DNA of 64,000 bases from NCBI GenBank assembly GCA_017654735.1, contig JADPYG010000090.1, forward strand, positions 310,001 through 374,000, given 5' to 3'. The stretch is from Vishniacozyma victoriae. Its lineage: Eukaryota > Basidiomycota > Tremellomycetes > Tremellales > Bulleribasidiaceae. The notes under the pieces are model-generated. The model did not search any database, was not told the origin of the DNA, and was given only the letters and a program-made list of their open reading frames with translations. A program made the translations under genes and the position numbers. Below are positions 11,520 through 22,202 of the stretch, in pieces (position 1 is the first letter of the stretch; each line of letters begins with the position of its first letter).

Positions 11520-12509
11520 ATGAAAGACGAGGCAGAAGTAGTAAAGGAGTTCAACGGTGTGTCCCCCTCTCATATATCGAGCGAGCTGATAAAGAAGAGA
11601 TCGTCAATATGACTGCCGACGTACGCCCACTTCCCGCTTGATACTGATCATGACTAACATCCCGAGGAACTCGAGACATTCCTCAAGACTGAAGGATCTG
11701 AAACTACCGGATGCCAAAAATCAGATGGATCGGGCGAGAGTGTGGGTCATGAATCAGGAAGGAAAATTGTTGATATCCTCAAAAGGAATCCGGATAAGGT
11801 AGATCTGGTTTCTCTTCCTTCCCTCCTTCCTTCTTTTCCACTTTATCATCTCTAGAGAGTCAGCTGATAAATAGGACGAGTCCAAATATACAGATGAAGA
11901 TAAAGCCCATATGCGAAAAGTCGTCGCCTATTGCAAGCGACATCTCGCTCAGGAAGAACATCTGAAGAAAGAGAAATCAGAGGAAGAATTGGAACAATCG
12001 AAATCAACAAGGAGTCTCAAGAACTGGGTACGTCTACCACTTCTTTCTCCTAAATACCATAAGAGACTGATGAATAGGGTCATGATCCCATGAAGACTCT
12101 ACACGGTGGCAAGCCAAAATCGAGTGGCAAACCCGCTAGCAAGAAGGAAAAGCCCGCCAGCAAGAAAGCCGAGAAGCCCGCTAGCAAGAAGGAGGAGACC
12201 ACCAAACCGGCAAGTAAGAAGGAGACCACCAAACCGGCTAGCAAGAAAGAAACCGCCAAACCGGCTAGTAAGAAGGCAGAGAAACCAGCTAGTAAGAAGG
12301 AGACCGCCAAGCCAGCTAGCAAGAAAGAGGACGAGGCGGAAACTGGGGAAAAGAGATCTGCTGGAGAGGACGAGAAGAAGGAGAAGCCTGCTAGTAAGAA
12401 AGCAAAGTGAGTTTACCGTATATTAAAGAGGGTGGAGCTGATGTGAAGGACTGTCAAAGAGCCTACGGAGGGAACTAGGAAGCCTCCTAGTCGTAGTGCC
12501 AAGAAGTAA
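11520..12509 (+). CDS. DUF3140 protein with lysine-rich KPASKK repeat tail
   Basis: About 240 residues from six exons. The N-terminal half matches the DUF3140 family: ESVGHESGRKIVDIL, HMRKVVAYCKRHLAQE and SLKNWGHDPMK are its hallmarks. That family is best known from bacteria and occurs in filamentous fungi and basidiomycetes; its role is unknown. The C-terminal half is a run of nine KPASKK units separated by acidic residues, giving a highly basic tail reminiscent of histone H1 or bacterial H1-like proteins, which suggests nucleic-acid or chromatin binding (inference). The last intron (12408-12452 region) is spliced so that a short basic tail PPSRSAKK ends the protein. Canonical short introns show the gene is adapted to this host. 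Confidence 0.8.
12118..12405 (+). repeat. Degenerate tandem repeat encoding KPASKK units
   Basis: Nine copies of a unit around AARCCNGCYAGYAAGAAR occur in the DUF3140 gene, spaced 21-30 nt apart and sharing synonymous differences. The array could expand or contract by slippage. It lies wholly in one exon. Confidence 0.8.
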
Positions 12510-12605
12510 GAGCTGGGACGGGAAAGGAAGGAAATGGTTTTATGATAAATGCTTCCTAATGCTGAATACAAAACTGCAGAATGAATGTCGTAAAAACCGC
12601 TATAT

Positions 12606-13501
12606 CTAATCTATCTTCTCCTTCCCAGTAGCTACCCCTTCGTCGGCCCCAACAACAGCCTCCTCAACCTTCTTCAACGTCTCTACCACCCCGCCCGTCC
12701 CCTTATCTGATGACACCTTCGCCTCGGACTCCACCTTCCCCCCAATCTCAACTTCAGCCATTTTCTTCTCCAACTCCAATTCAGGATTCTCGACAACTTC
12801 CCCAGTCCCCTTGACCCCAATTGTCTCCAGTTCCTTCTTACCATCAAGTGGCTCAGATCCTTCAGGAACCATCAATCCCACTTTGCCAACATCTCCTCCT
12901 AGTTCTTCTGCAAACGCATTGATATCCGCCTCGCTCATTTCCCTCATTAATCGATCTAATTCATTTTCACCAACTAATCCCCCTCCTCCTTCCTTTGTAG
13001 TTGTATTTGAAGTGGAACCGTGATCTTGATCTTGTTTGAGAAAGGAAGGGAGGGTCTGAGATTCTACTGCGTATTCGAAATCGTCCATCGTCTACTGCGT
13101 CAGCTGTTCATCTTCTCAGACAGGATGACATAGAGATAGGGACCTACTCCTACCCACTCGCCTCCAACCAAGTACCCCGGTAAACCAATAACTTGTCCAG
13201 GTGGTTTAGCCCTCTGCCAACGCGTCTTTGCTTCTTGATTATCTACCAAATCATATGCCTTACATCAGTGAATCCCTCGTATTTCTTTGAGTCGGGCACA
13301 TACCTCATAAGGAATCTCAAGACCTCTCAGAGATCTATTTATCAGTTGAGCTCGGGTGTGAATTGAGCACGTACCGGTGGAGTAGTTCTGTATGTTGTCG
13401 GACTTTAGGTTGGGACGTCAAGCTCGTCACCTACCATTAATCAGTCACACCTCCCGGAACTTGTGCAAGCTTACATAGATCGTCACTGCTGGAGGTGCCA
13501 T
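12606..13501 (-). CDS. SH3BGR-like thioredoxin-fold protein with acidic tail
   Basis: About 236 residues. Several short exons (starts near 13501, 13437, 13343, 13266 and 13094) join to an N-terminal domain reading VTIYVTSLTSQPKVRQHTEL, YDLVDNQEAKTRW and IGLPGYLVGGEWVGTMDDFE, which is the SH3-binding glutamic-acid-rich protein (glutaredoxin-like) fold. No CxxC redox motif is present, as in other members, so catalytic thiol chemistry is unlikely. The C-terminal 150 residues are acidic and low-complexity, fitting the family name. The cellular role of fungal members is not established. The start at MAPPAV is chosen because the following exon joins in frame and matches the fold's first strand. Confidence 0.8.
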
Positions 13502-13762
13502 TGTAGATATATAATATATAGTCAGTGCAGTGCAGGGTGGGGACAAAGAGCTCGTCAATGCGTCAGTGATCGGAAGTAGCCGAAGGGCCCCGAGATATGC
13601 CGCTTCTGCACCTGGAAGGATGATCGCTGAGAGGAGTCATGGCCTAGCCTAGCGAGACTGATATCATGCACGTAGATGGTAATTACGATCTGGATCAAGT
13701 TAAGATGCATACGTTCGTCTGTAATCGTTCTGCTTCCCATACACCATGTACCATATCGCCTA

Positions 13763-14573
13763 CTACCTACTGCTCATCTGTGGTAACCTGTTGCATTCCA
13801 TATGCGTTCTTGTAGGTTCGGCGGGTAGTGCGCAGTAGAAGCCTGCCATTAGCTCCCTTCCCGGCCGCCTACCCCTACTATATCTAGAAGAGGAGGATGT
13901 GGAGAACTTACTTAGAGATTGCATGCTCTTAAAGAGTGCTTTACTGTTCAAATCCATCTATTCGTCAGCTCGCTCACACCTCACTGATCCCTCCTGCCTG
14001 ATCCTCTGGTGTAGGGAGAGCTCTTCACCTTCTGAAAAGATGACTTACCCTGATACAGCTCTTGGTTCCATTTGCGTTTACTCGACATAGTTCCGTATCG
14101 GGATCATCACGGTTTGCTCGGGAATCGAATGTATATCTGCGATCTCAGTTGCCGCCCCCACTGAACTTTACCGGCGACCACCGTCCCTTACAGCCACGAG
14201 CCCCGAGCCCCGATCTCATAGAGCCGGGCTTCATGGTCGGTGGTGGCTCAGCCTTGACTTACGTTGCTGTTGGTGCTTCCTATAGAGTCAGCTCGATCCC
14301 CTAGTTTCGCAGCTCTCGATCGCACGTCCCGCGGTCGTATGCCTTCCCTTACATCCGACCAAATCCGTTCCGATTCTTCCTTGCCCTCTCGAGTGATACT
14401 CAGCTCGTCCTAACCCCCTTGTGACTGATGATAGAATCCGGACTTACTCTAACGAAATCGATCACTCGATCATGTTGTTTCTGAGGAGGAGCATTTGCGT
14501 TAGCATCAAATTGAGGTGGCGGGATATCATTGACGCCAGTAACGGTTGTTGGGGTGGATGATGATTGTCCCAT
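13763..14573 (-). CDS. Small uncharacterised protein, possibly N-myristoylated
   Basis: I do not recognise this gene. The ATG at 14573 opens MGQSSSTPTTVTG, a good N-myristoylation context (Gly2, Ser6). Exon 1 ends at FVR before a GTAAGT donor (about 14448). A likely second exon reads GKEESERIWSDVREGIRP, a third contains FDSRANRDDPDTELCRVNANG and a fourth MDLNSKALFKSMQSL; the model closes at 13763. Two cysteines in the third exon are nine residues apart (C-x9-C), but a second matching pair is not clear. Exon joins after the second exon are uncertain because more than one acceptor keeps the frame open, so the C-terminus may be wrong. It is transcribed divergently from the flavodoxin-like gene over about 310 bp in which I see no clear element. 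Confidence 0.4.
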
Positions 14574-14883
14574 TATGTATTTATCGATCGGTGTGTAGTA
14601 AGTTATCAACTGCACCAAGTGGACAGAGTAGATTAGTGACATCACCTTCACGCCTACCCAACGCAAGCCTATCTCTTCCTGGACAGTGGCGTTAATACAT
14701 ACTCCTTTAAATGAATGATTGCGACCCTCTTATCAGAGAAGCATAGGGAGTGTGTATCAAGTTGAATAATGGCCGGAAAGGACGAGAGAAGGCTGTGGTT
14801 ATGACCGAGACTGCTCCTCCTAACTTTACTCACATACCATAACCCCCCTTTACCTTCATACACTGAATCGGTACCAGATTACA

Positions 14884-15953
14884 ATGTAAGTTCACCAGTC
14901 TAACGATAAGCTAATGAGAGGTCCAAACCAATCATCGCCGTAGTCTTCTACTCTACTTACGGGCATATCGAGAAGCTTGCGGAGGGAATCATCAAAGGGG
15001 TTGAAGCGACCGGAGCAGAGATTAGGCCATATGTCTTGTAGGTCCCCTCTCCGATATCTCTTTCCTCTTTTCCTTCTATCCCTTTTGACCAGAATGGCCA
15101 ATAACTCAGACCAGCCGAGAGACACTCTCTGAAGAGATCCTTGGGAAGATGCACGCTTCTGGGACCTTCAAATCCAAATACCCAATTATCACCCCAAACG
15201 ACTTCAAGGCCGTTGATGGAGTCATCATTGGTACCCCCACCCGGTAAGCCCTTCCTATTCTGGGTCGTAACACGCTGATAAGTAGATACGGTAGGGTCCC
15301 AGCTCAAGTATCTACTTTCTTCGATCAGTGCGGTAGTCTCTGGGCTGCTGGGGCTATGGTTGGGAAATTTGTACGTACTCCCCTTCGAGCGCCAGCGAGA
15401 TGTAGCTCGCGACATGAAAGAGAATGAGAGTGAAAGAGGGAGACTGATCTCAGGTCTCCATGTTCACTTCTACTGGTGGACAACACGGTGGTCAAGAAGT
15501 GACTGCTCTGACTACTATGCCATTCTTCATTCACAGTAAGCTCCCGCGTCCTAGCGTCCGGTGCTAGTCAAGCTAACGAAGTAGTGGGAAGTAAGTAACA
15601 CCCTTTAAACCTATGACCACACTAACATGGAAAGTGGTATACGTTCCCATCGGTATGTCCATTCCATACCTTCCTTCCTATCTTCACGTATCTTCCCTTC
15701 ACGTGTTTACTGATGATAGCCTACTCCCATCCATACGTTAACGAAATGGAATCCGGGCTCGCTCATGGTTGTTCCCCCTGGGGAGCTTCTACTATCGCCG
15801 GATCAAAGGGCGAGAGAGTACCTACCGAAGGTGAATTGGAGGTAGCTGTTCATCAGGGCAAGGTCAGTAATATACTATACTTGAAGTATTATAAGCTGAT
15901 AATAGATGTTTGCTGAGTTTGTCGGTACCTACGTCAAAGGCAAGCAGGTTTAG
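14884..15953 (+). CDS. Flavodoxin-like NAD(P)H:quinone oxidoreductase (WrbA/Pst2 family)
   Basis: FMN-dependent two-electron reductase of quinones, about 200 residues, protecting against redox cycling. The FMN phosphate loop is FYSTYGHIEKLAEG; other family segments are DGVIIGTPTRYGRVPAQVSTFFDQ, MFTSTGGQHGGQEVT and GASTIAGSKGERVPTEGE. It has eight exons. The start codon appears to be split: AT at 14884-14885, a 35-nt intron (14886-14920), then G at 14921, giving MSKPIIAVVFYS, as expected for the family. A 6-nt exon (15585-15590) is needed to read FFIHMGMVYVPI. The reading frame across all joins is supported by similarity to the family. Cytosolic or eisosome-associated location is known for yeast Pst2 and is inferred here. 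Confidence 0.92.
15585..15590 (+). other. Six-nucleotide micro-exon of the flavodoxin-like gene
   Basis: The exon TGGGAA lies between an acceptor AAGTAG and a donor GTAAGT. With the flanking exons ending in A and starting with TG it yields His-Met-Gly-Met-Val, the conserved family sequence. Leaving it out removes two residues but keeps the frame. Confidence 0.7.
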
Positions 15954-16072
15954 ACCAACTTAGATTTGTTGAGATGGCGAATAGTAAACAGTGTTTACCG
16001 CTATGCAAGTGTTTGCGAAAGAGTCTGATTCCTGCTGCATTGATACATGATGTACAAGTATATGCCGCATAT

Positions 16073-17035
16073 CTAGAGGAGCGAGAACTCTCCGAATTTC
16101 TCCTGTCGACGTTAGCGATATTCCACTTCATGTCAAGGGGTTGTTGGGTGAGAGCCCGCCACGCCCGGGGCGGACGGCAAGGACAGGCTCTGCGAATTGA
16201 TCGCCCGAAGCCAAAATGGCGCAAAGGGGGCAATGAGCTGAAGTGTAGTAAACTCACTCTGTAGCCTGGTACGGTCCACTTTCCCTTTTTAAGCATGGTC
16301 TCGGTGGCTTTGGTGATTTCGGGCCTGGCCTTTCCGACCTCGTCGACCTGTAAGTTAGTTGTTGGACTTTTTGACAGTTCTGAGAATCTCTGGGTGTACA
16401 AAGTCATGATGAGGCAAGGGGGAGGATCTATGAAGTATCCAATGTCCCATTGTAAGTGAATTCTTGTGGAGTAGAATAGCGAGATACAAGACGCTGGTGT
16501 AGTAGCCACTGTGCACTTTCATTGTGCTCCGAATCCCTCATCTGTGCTTTCCCAATCTTGAAATGTGGGGCATGACTCACGGTGAGGTCCTCGAATGGAC
16601 GAGCCTCCTGGATGTTTGATAGAGTCTCCTTGAGCGATCCTTCCTCCTTTGAGATCTTTGCCAAAGTCTCCTTGGCAGCGGCAACAGCCTTTCCCTCGAA
16701 AGCATCCACAACACCATTCCACTTGCTCAAATCATAATCAACAGGCTTGAATTCCCTCAAAACCTTCTCGGCGTTCTGAACGGCAGATTGATCCTTCAAG
16801 ATAGACTTGTAGTGCGAAATATCGATCTCTGGGACGGTAGATTTGAGAGCAGAGTTCTTGTTGAGGGCGGAAGTGTGACGTGCTCGGAAAGCTTGGAGTT
16901 GGGAGGTTGTCTCTTTACCGAGTCCTAGACCGTTGTAGATCTTGGTCCATTCCTGGGATATCAGTGTTTTTCTTGGACATATGTAACCTGTAAATGTAGA
17001 CGTACCACGGCGGTAGCAGCGGACTTTGAAGCCAT
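16073..17035 (-). CDS. ATP7: Mitochondrial ATP synthase subunit d
   Basis: Peripheral-stalk subunit of F1Fo ATP synthase, about 175 residues. Exon 1 encodes MASKSAATAV (ATG at 17035), and exon 2 reads EWTKIYNGLGLGKETTSQLQ and onward to PFEDLT. Exon 3 holds VDEVGKARPEITKATETML and GKWTVPGYR, and a last exon gives EKFGEFSLL. These are typical fungal Atp7 segments. The helical, charged composition without a long presequence fits the family. Two introns are long for this region: 233 nt (16580-16348) and 155 nt (16257-16103), while most here are near 50 nt. Confidence 0.92.
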
Positions 17036-17260
17036 TTTGAGATGTAGAGTATAGGGAGTGTAGGGGTAATACTAGGCTAATAGTGATCAACGTCTACCAT
17101 ACAAGGACCCCGAGTCCATCCGTAGAGATGAAATACCGTAATTCACCGAATGTGGCACTTGGATCATGCATTAACTTCAGTCTATTATGTGTCTTATTAC
17201 TATTCTACATATACAAACATTGTCTATTGTCAAACAATTAATACATAGTAACGATATACA

Positions 17261-17953
17261 ATGGCAGAGAAAAGAGAACAATCACCAAGAATAGAGGATG
17301 ACACAAATGTCGATGAGGAGTTACAGCAAATGCAAGCTCGTTTACTGCAAATGGAGGCAGAGAAGAATGCCGTACGTCGCGTCTTTGCTTCAAGGATTAT
17401 ACTAACGCGGTATAGATAGCAGAGACAACGACTCCAGGAAGTAGTACGCCAAAGCCGGAGACAAACGGTCAACAGGATGGAGAAGGAGATCAGGCAATGG
17501 ACGAGGATGAACCAGGAGCAGTCGATGCGCGTAGTATCTACATTGGTAATGTACGTGCTGTTCCCTTCTTATCGCAGGCTCGAGTTGATGATAGGTCGAC
17601 TACGGAGCTACTCCAGAAGAAATCCAGGGCCATTTCCAGGCTTGCGGAACGATAAACCGAGTAACGATCCTATGTGACAAGTTCACAGGTCACCCAAAAG
17701 GCTACGCATATGTCGAGTTTGCGGAACCATCAATTGTCCAGAACGCCTTAGTACTCAACGATTCAATGTTTAGATCACGTTTATTATCCGTAAGCACCCT
17801 CTTTACCGCAATAATGCAAGCGCTGATTTGTAGGTAAAGGAAAAGAGGACGAATGTACCTGGGTTAAATATGACGAATCGAGGCCGAGGACGTGGACGAG
17901 GAAGGGGTAGACCATTCCGCGCCAGGGGACGTGGGCGAGGTAGGGGCTGGTAA
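17261..17953 (+). CDS. PAB2: Nuclear poly(A)-binding protein, PABPN1/Pab2 type
   Basis: RNA-binding protein of 186 residues that binds poly(A) tails in the nucleus. Four exons join in frame. A coiled-coil segment ([16 protein letters not shown], about 20-35) precedes one RRM at about 78-150 with RNP2 SIYIGNVDYG and RNP1 KGYAYVEF. The C-terminus is an Arg-Gly-rich tail, a usual target of arginine methylation. This order (helix, RRM, RG tail) and the size are diagnostic of PABPN1/Pab2 rather than cytoplasmic Pab1, which has four RRMs. The initial ATG at 17261 is the only one that reaches the coiled coil in frame. Confidence 0.93.
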
Positions 17954-18336
17954 ACTACTCATACCCCAAAGCCAAATGGAGGATGGAAGAAGAGACATAA
18001 ATCCATAATGAACTGTTCAGATGTATCACTATATCCATCATACACTCAGATGCAGATGGGTGCTTTTTCGTTCATTTCTTGCATTTGCCCTAATTGAATT
18101 AAGGGAGTAGGATTTGCAATTAGAAGTTGTTTAATTCAGAGTTTGATTACAGCTCTCCATCATAGCCAAAGTTCGTATCACAGCACAGCGGTGTTGAGGT
18201 CGATTCCCTGGACATATCACACGACAAACAACATGTTTCGGTCGGAACAACTATAACAAATAGCATATGATACTAACATAAACCTAATTACACGTTTATC
18301 TCTTGTATTCTCATCTACATCCAGGATAAAGTCAGT
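17954..18336. other. Intergenic, no gene seen
   Basis: About 380 bp between the PABPN1-type gene and the first member of the paralogue pair, both on the plus strand. It is AT-rich near 18060-18140 and holds no protein-like frame. It should contain the 3' end of the first gene and the promoter of the second. Confidence 0.5.
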
Positions 18337-18984
18337 ATGTTGACTGAAGCTGAAATCCTAGTCCATCTTTGCTTCCGTGTCAAAGGTGAGTTCCAACCGC
18401 TCAACGAGATCTGCATTAAACTCATAGGACATGCTTGCAGGTTGTATACCGGACTTCACCGAGGTCTGAATCGTAATCAAAGACGACAAAATTGTCGTGA
18501 TGAACGGGCCAGGGAAAGGAGACGAATGAGAATGTATGGTTACCACGTTTCAGTCGCCCGGACAGTCTTGTGGTTCAGTGACGAATACATTCGCACAAAG
18601 ACCTGGGAGTATCTCACGAAAGCTTTCGGAGAGGCTTTGTACATTGCTCCGATGGGATTACTCGTTGCTGCTAAAGTAAGTCAAGTCCCACGTCGCGAGA
18701 AAGTCAATCTGACGACTTAGCCCAAAGCCAAGCTCAGTACCCTCGTCAAGAGAGGATACCTGCCTGTATGGTACCTCGAGAATATTCAGTGTATGAGAGG
18801 TCCGGCATGGATGATACGATTACCTTCAAGAGGTCAGAGGAAGATGTGTCGATGGCAATTACCTCCCAGGGGGGGGAGGAACAAGCAGAACAGTGGCGGA
18901 GGCAGCAACAGTATTGCGGCAATCAACCTGTTTCCGGAAGAGTGGAGACCCAAGGACGCGTATGATGTTGTTGACGAGAGTTAG
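18337..18984 (+). CDS. Unrecognised family protein, paralogue A of an inverted pair
   Basis: I do not recognise this family. Three exons (introns 18386-18427, phase 1, and 18676-18720, phase 0) encode 186 residues starting MLTEAEILVHLCFRV. Visible blocks are HACRLYTG, RNQRRQ, a basic helix, RGYLPVWYLE, QRKMCRWQLPP and, at the C-terminus, LFPEEWRPKDA. The same blocks in the same order occur in the gene at 22203-22863, also 186 residues with introns at matching places and phases. Pairs of Cys and conserved Trp/Pro residues suggest a folded domain, but no catalytic signature is visible. No signal peptide or long membrane segment is seen. Confidence 0.7.
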
Positions 18985-19216
18985 GCGATTGATTAATCGA
19001 GAGTGAGTTGCAGGATATCATGAGCATGATAGCTTTGTAGAATACAATACAATTAGATGCACAAAGTACACAGTCTACCGAGTATGGGCTTCATGGTGTT
19101 GCAGAACTCATTCAAGATTAACACGTCACGCGACTTAATCTGAAATATCTCGTTCATCTAAGTTACTCTACCTCAAATATCTATCCTTCATATAAGCCCC
19201 TACTTGATCACCTACA

Positions 19217-19951
19217 ATGTCCTTACGATCCACAATACAGACTCTAATACCAGCGGCATCACGTTGCGCATCGACCTCAGCGGTTCGACAGCCAAAAGCA
19301 CCAAGCCCACCACCATCAGAGCGAATCTACACAGATCGTAAAACCTACCTCTACGATTACTACACCCACCTCCTACAGACTTCACAGCTAGTCCTACTAT
19401 TCCAACATGACAACCTATCAGTCGCCGACCTACAGAAGATACGTCAAGGAATGGCCAAGATCGCACCACCTCCATCACAAACAGACACCCCAACACCTCG
19501 AGCATCACTTACGATCCTTCGAACAGGTATTTTATCAGCTTTAACACGGCATCAATCTATTCCATTCCCTAAACTTAAAGGCCAAACCGCTCTTCTTACC
19601 TCTCCTACATTATCACCTAAATACATGTCACAAATCCTTACTTCGATACAACGAACAATTAAAAAGAATCAACGAGAAGGAACGAAAGATCAACTCGTTA
19701 AGCAGCCCGAGTTGAAGTTGTTGTTCGGATACGTGGAAGGACGACAGGTACTGGAAGTGGGAGATGTTGATAAGCTTGGAAAGCTGCCGGACCTAGATGG
19801 GCTTCGAAGCCAACTTGTTGGATTACTCGAGATGCGAGGACGGGAACTTGTGGGCGTTCTGGGGCAGGCAGGCGGAGGTGGACTTGTTAGGACACTACAG
19901 GGCAGAGAGAATGATCTAAAGGGGAACGGAGAGGCGAAGGCCGAGGTGTGA
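19217..19951 (+). CDS. Mitochondrial large ribosomal subunit protein uL10m
   Basis: Single-exon gene, 244 residues. The N-terminus (SLRSTIQTLIPAASRCAST) is a typical mitochondrial presequence rich in Ser, Arg and Ala. The body has TDRKTYLYDYYTHLLQTSQLVLLFQHDNLSVADLQKIR, resembling the start of L10 proteins (membrane of helices and the LxxxR loop), and a late GLLEMRGRELVGVLGQ segment like the L10 C-terminal helix. L10 anchors the flexible stalk that recruits translation factors. It is one of the few intronless genes here. Assignment rests on pattern recognition, since mitochondrial L10 is poorly conserved. Confidence 0.7.
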   Translation: MSLRSTIQTLIPAASRCASTSAVRQPKAPSPPPSERIYTDRKTYLYDYYTHLLQTSQLVLLFQHDNLSVADLQKIRQGMAKIAPPPSQTDTPTPRASLTILRTGILSALTRHQSIPFPKLKGQTALLTSPTLSPKYMSQILTSIQRTIKKNQREGTKDQLVKQPELKLLFGYVEGRQVLEVGDVDKLGKLPDLDGLRSQLVGLLEMRGRELVGVLGQAGGGGLVRTLQGRENDLKGNGEAKAEV

Positions 19952-20311
19952 GATAGGTCGGAGGCAGAGGCGAGGTATCAAAAGCATCTTAGCATTGGAT
20001 TCTGTGTATTTTAAGTAGTTTTGGGGGTATGCAAGACACACTCATCACATCCATAACCTCTATATTCACCGTACTACAGGGGACTTCCTACTTCATCCAC
20101 TATCAGCGACTCTGATTCTGTTCCCGACCCAAGATTACCATATCCTACAGAGTCATAATTCTGGAATTCCCGTGAGAAGTTTGATTCATGCGAAATGTAC
20201 AATGATATTCTATTATACCATTTATCTCTGCCCGCTACCACCTTACCTACCCTACTCTGTCCTACCCTACCATATCCTGTCCTGTCTCATAGCACCTTGT
20301 GAACCACTGAT
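19952..20311. other. Convergent intergenic spacer, no gene seen
   Basis: About 360 bp between the convergent 3' ends of the uL10m and TOM40 genes. A pyrimidine-rich stretch (about 20228-20290, repeated CCTAC/CCTGTC words) is the only compositional feature. It probably carries both 3' untranslated regions. Confidence 0.5.
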
Positions 20312-21922
20312 TTACATGGGTTGCAGCATACCAGCGGCGATCATCTCCTCCTAAACAGTCAGCCTTGTCCAAGAGGGGAAAGGGAGTAGTGGTAACGTAC
20401 CTGAGTCATTGTGCTGGACTCGATCATGATTCCAACACCGAACCTGGAAGCGTTCTTTGCGTGGTCAATCTCTCCTGAAACGAGGAAAGCGAAAGCAGGG
20501 GTGAATCGCTGTTCAAGTAGCATACCGAGTTTACCGGTAGAATCGACTTGACCTCGGAAAGAAGCCATCCTGAAATCGTACTTGGCACCTAATGTAGCTA
20601 GAGCATCCCTCTTTGCTTCTCCCATCATCGAAGCTGGCTGGATGATAGTCTGGAAATCTAGGGCGACATCAACCTTATCCGTCAATTTATGGAAATAAGT
20701 CGTCTGAATGTTTCCAGTAGGCTGCAATTGAGCGGTAGCGATCCAAGATGGCTCGAAGGGGGCGGTAATGGGTTGACCGGGGATGGAAGGGGTCAATGCC
20801 GCTAGAGGGTTGGGAAGGGAGGTGAGTTTAGCGACGTATGAAGTGGCTGTTTCCAAGATTTGGGGGTTGGGTTTCTGAATGACGGTCTCGAATCCAAGGG
20901 ATAGACGAGGACCGAAAGAATGAAGGAGGGAGACAAAGTGAATACCGGTTGCGTCTAGGACACCGGGGTTCATCGATTTTAAGGAAAGCGAGTAGTGGGG
21001 ACCGAGGTGATCATGCTCGACTTGTACCATCGATTGTCCGGGTTTGTTTGTGAGCTGCCGATCAGTCATTTCCCTACCATTTGCCAGGGATCCGTTACAT
21101 ACCTGACCCTGGATCTTGGTGATGTCGCTGCCGGACCAAGTCTGATTCGCCCGCATCGTAACAACACCCTGTCCATCGATACCACCCTGCAAGAATGTCT
21201 GTGGGTCAGCATATGTCCGTAGGTGGTCACGGGGAGGAACAGGATGATGTCCCAGCAGTCCAAGAAGCAGCTCCATCAAGACCGCTTCTCACCCAGCCGA
21301 TCAAAGCGGTAAAATGAATCGATGTGAGTCCGCGACATCCCATCTAACCGTCCAAGTACAGAAATTGGAGGCTGAGAGCGCCCAGTCCCATAGCTAGCGA
21401 GAAGCCCGACCAGAGCAGCCAGGAGCTAGTCCAACATAATTTCCGAGCCTGCCCGATCCGCTGACCGTAATCCCTCCTGTTCCCCTATCCTCTCGTACCT
21501 GCAGGCCGATCCTACAAAGAAATGAAACATACCTGAGCATTGGCAAAGATAGCACCAAAGTTATAGCTTGCGGGCTTGGATGCTGATCCAAGAGCGAAAG
21601 CATGAGTGAGCTGGAATGCGGGATTGGCGGAAACGACTTTGGCGACATCGGCCCTTGCACCGTCAAAGAACCAATTTGCCAAGTGGACCTCTAATATTGT
21701 TAAGCACTATCTCAATCGGTCACAAGCAGCAGACATACGAGAGACCTCCCTAGTCAAGTTCTCTACTGTTCCAGGCTGAACTAATCCCAAGCTCTCTTTC
21801 CATCCGTGAAATCGGGCCGAACTGTTGTATACGGGTCCAGCAACTGGGTGGAACAATGAAGCGACTGTCTCCAAGTATGGCGAGAATGCCGATGGGGCTG
21901 GGTATTGAGTCTTCTCTGCCAT
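20312..21922 (-). CDS. TOM40: Mitochondrial import receptor Tom40
   Basis: Beta-barrel pore of the outer-membrane translocase (TOM), the entry gate for nearly all mitochondrial precursors. The N-terminal exon (ATG 21922) reads YNSSARFHGWKESLGLVQPGTVENLTREV; later exons carry TTHAFALGS-like HLTHAFALGSASKPASYNFGAIFA, TLQGGIDGQGVVTMRANQTWS and HYSLSLKSMNPGVLD. The C-terminal exon set ends with EEMIAAGMLQPM, reached through an intron after STMTQ (about 20399-20352). Alternating hydrophobic/polar strands and the absence of a cleavable presequence fit the family. Length is about 350 residues, close to normal. Confidence 0.93.
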
Positions 21923-22202
21923 TGTGTATAGGTATAGGGTATGTATTGATTATCTTTATTGTATAGTGTAAGATGGAATTTGAAGAATGGTCATCACAAA
22001 TGGGGGGAATAGATACGTTTTAGGAACACGTCAAAACCCCCTACCAAGAACGCTTTTATTAGTCGCCTACTCTCTGGACATGAATGATGAGGGTCGAGGA
22101 GTACCGTGCGCATCTTGCTACATGTCTACAGCACTACATATCGACGAGCTGTCATACAATGAAAATAGTTGATCTACATTTGGCACTTGCCAAAGCGCTT
22201 GC

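Noticed and set aside
12080..12322. A minus-strand frame reading LLAGLAVSFLLAG repeats, like a membrane protein
   Set aside because: It is the antisense of the KPASKK repeat array and arises from the repeated codons.
18185..18215. A GGTCGATTCCC-like T-loop word suggesting a tRNA
   Set aside because: No acceptor stem, D arm or anticodon arm could be folded around it.
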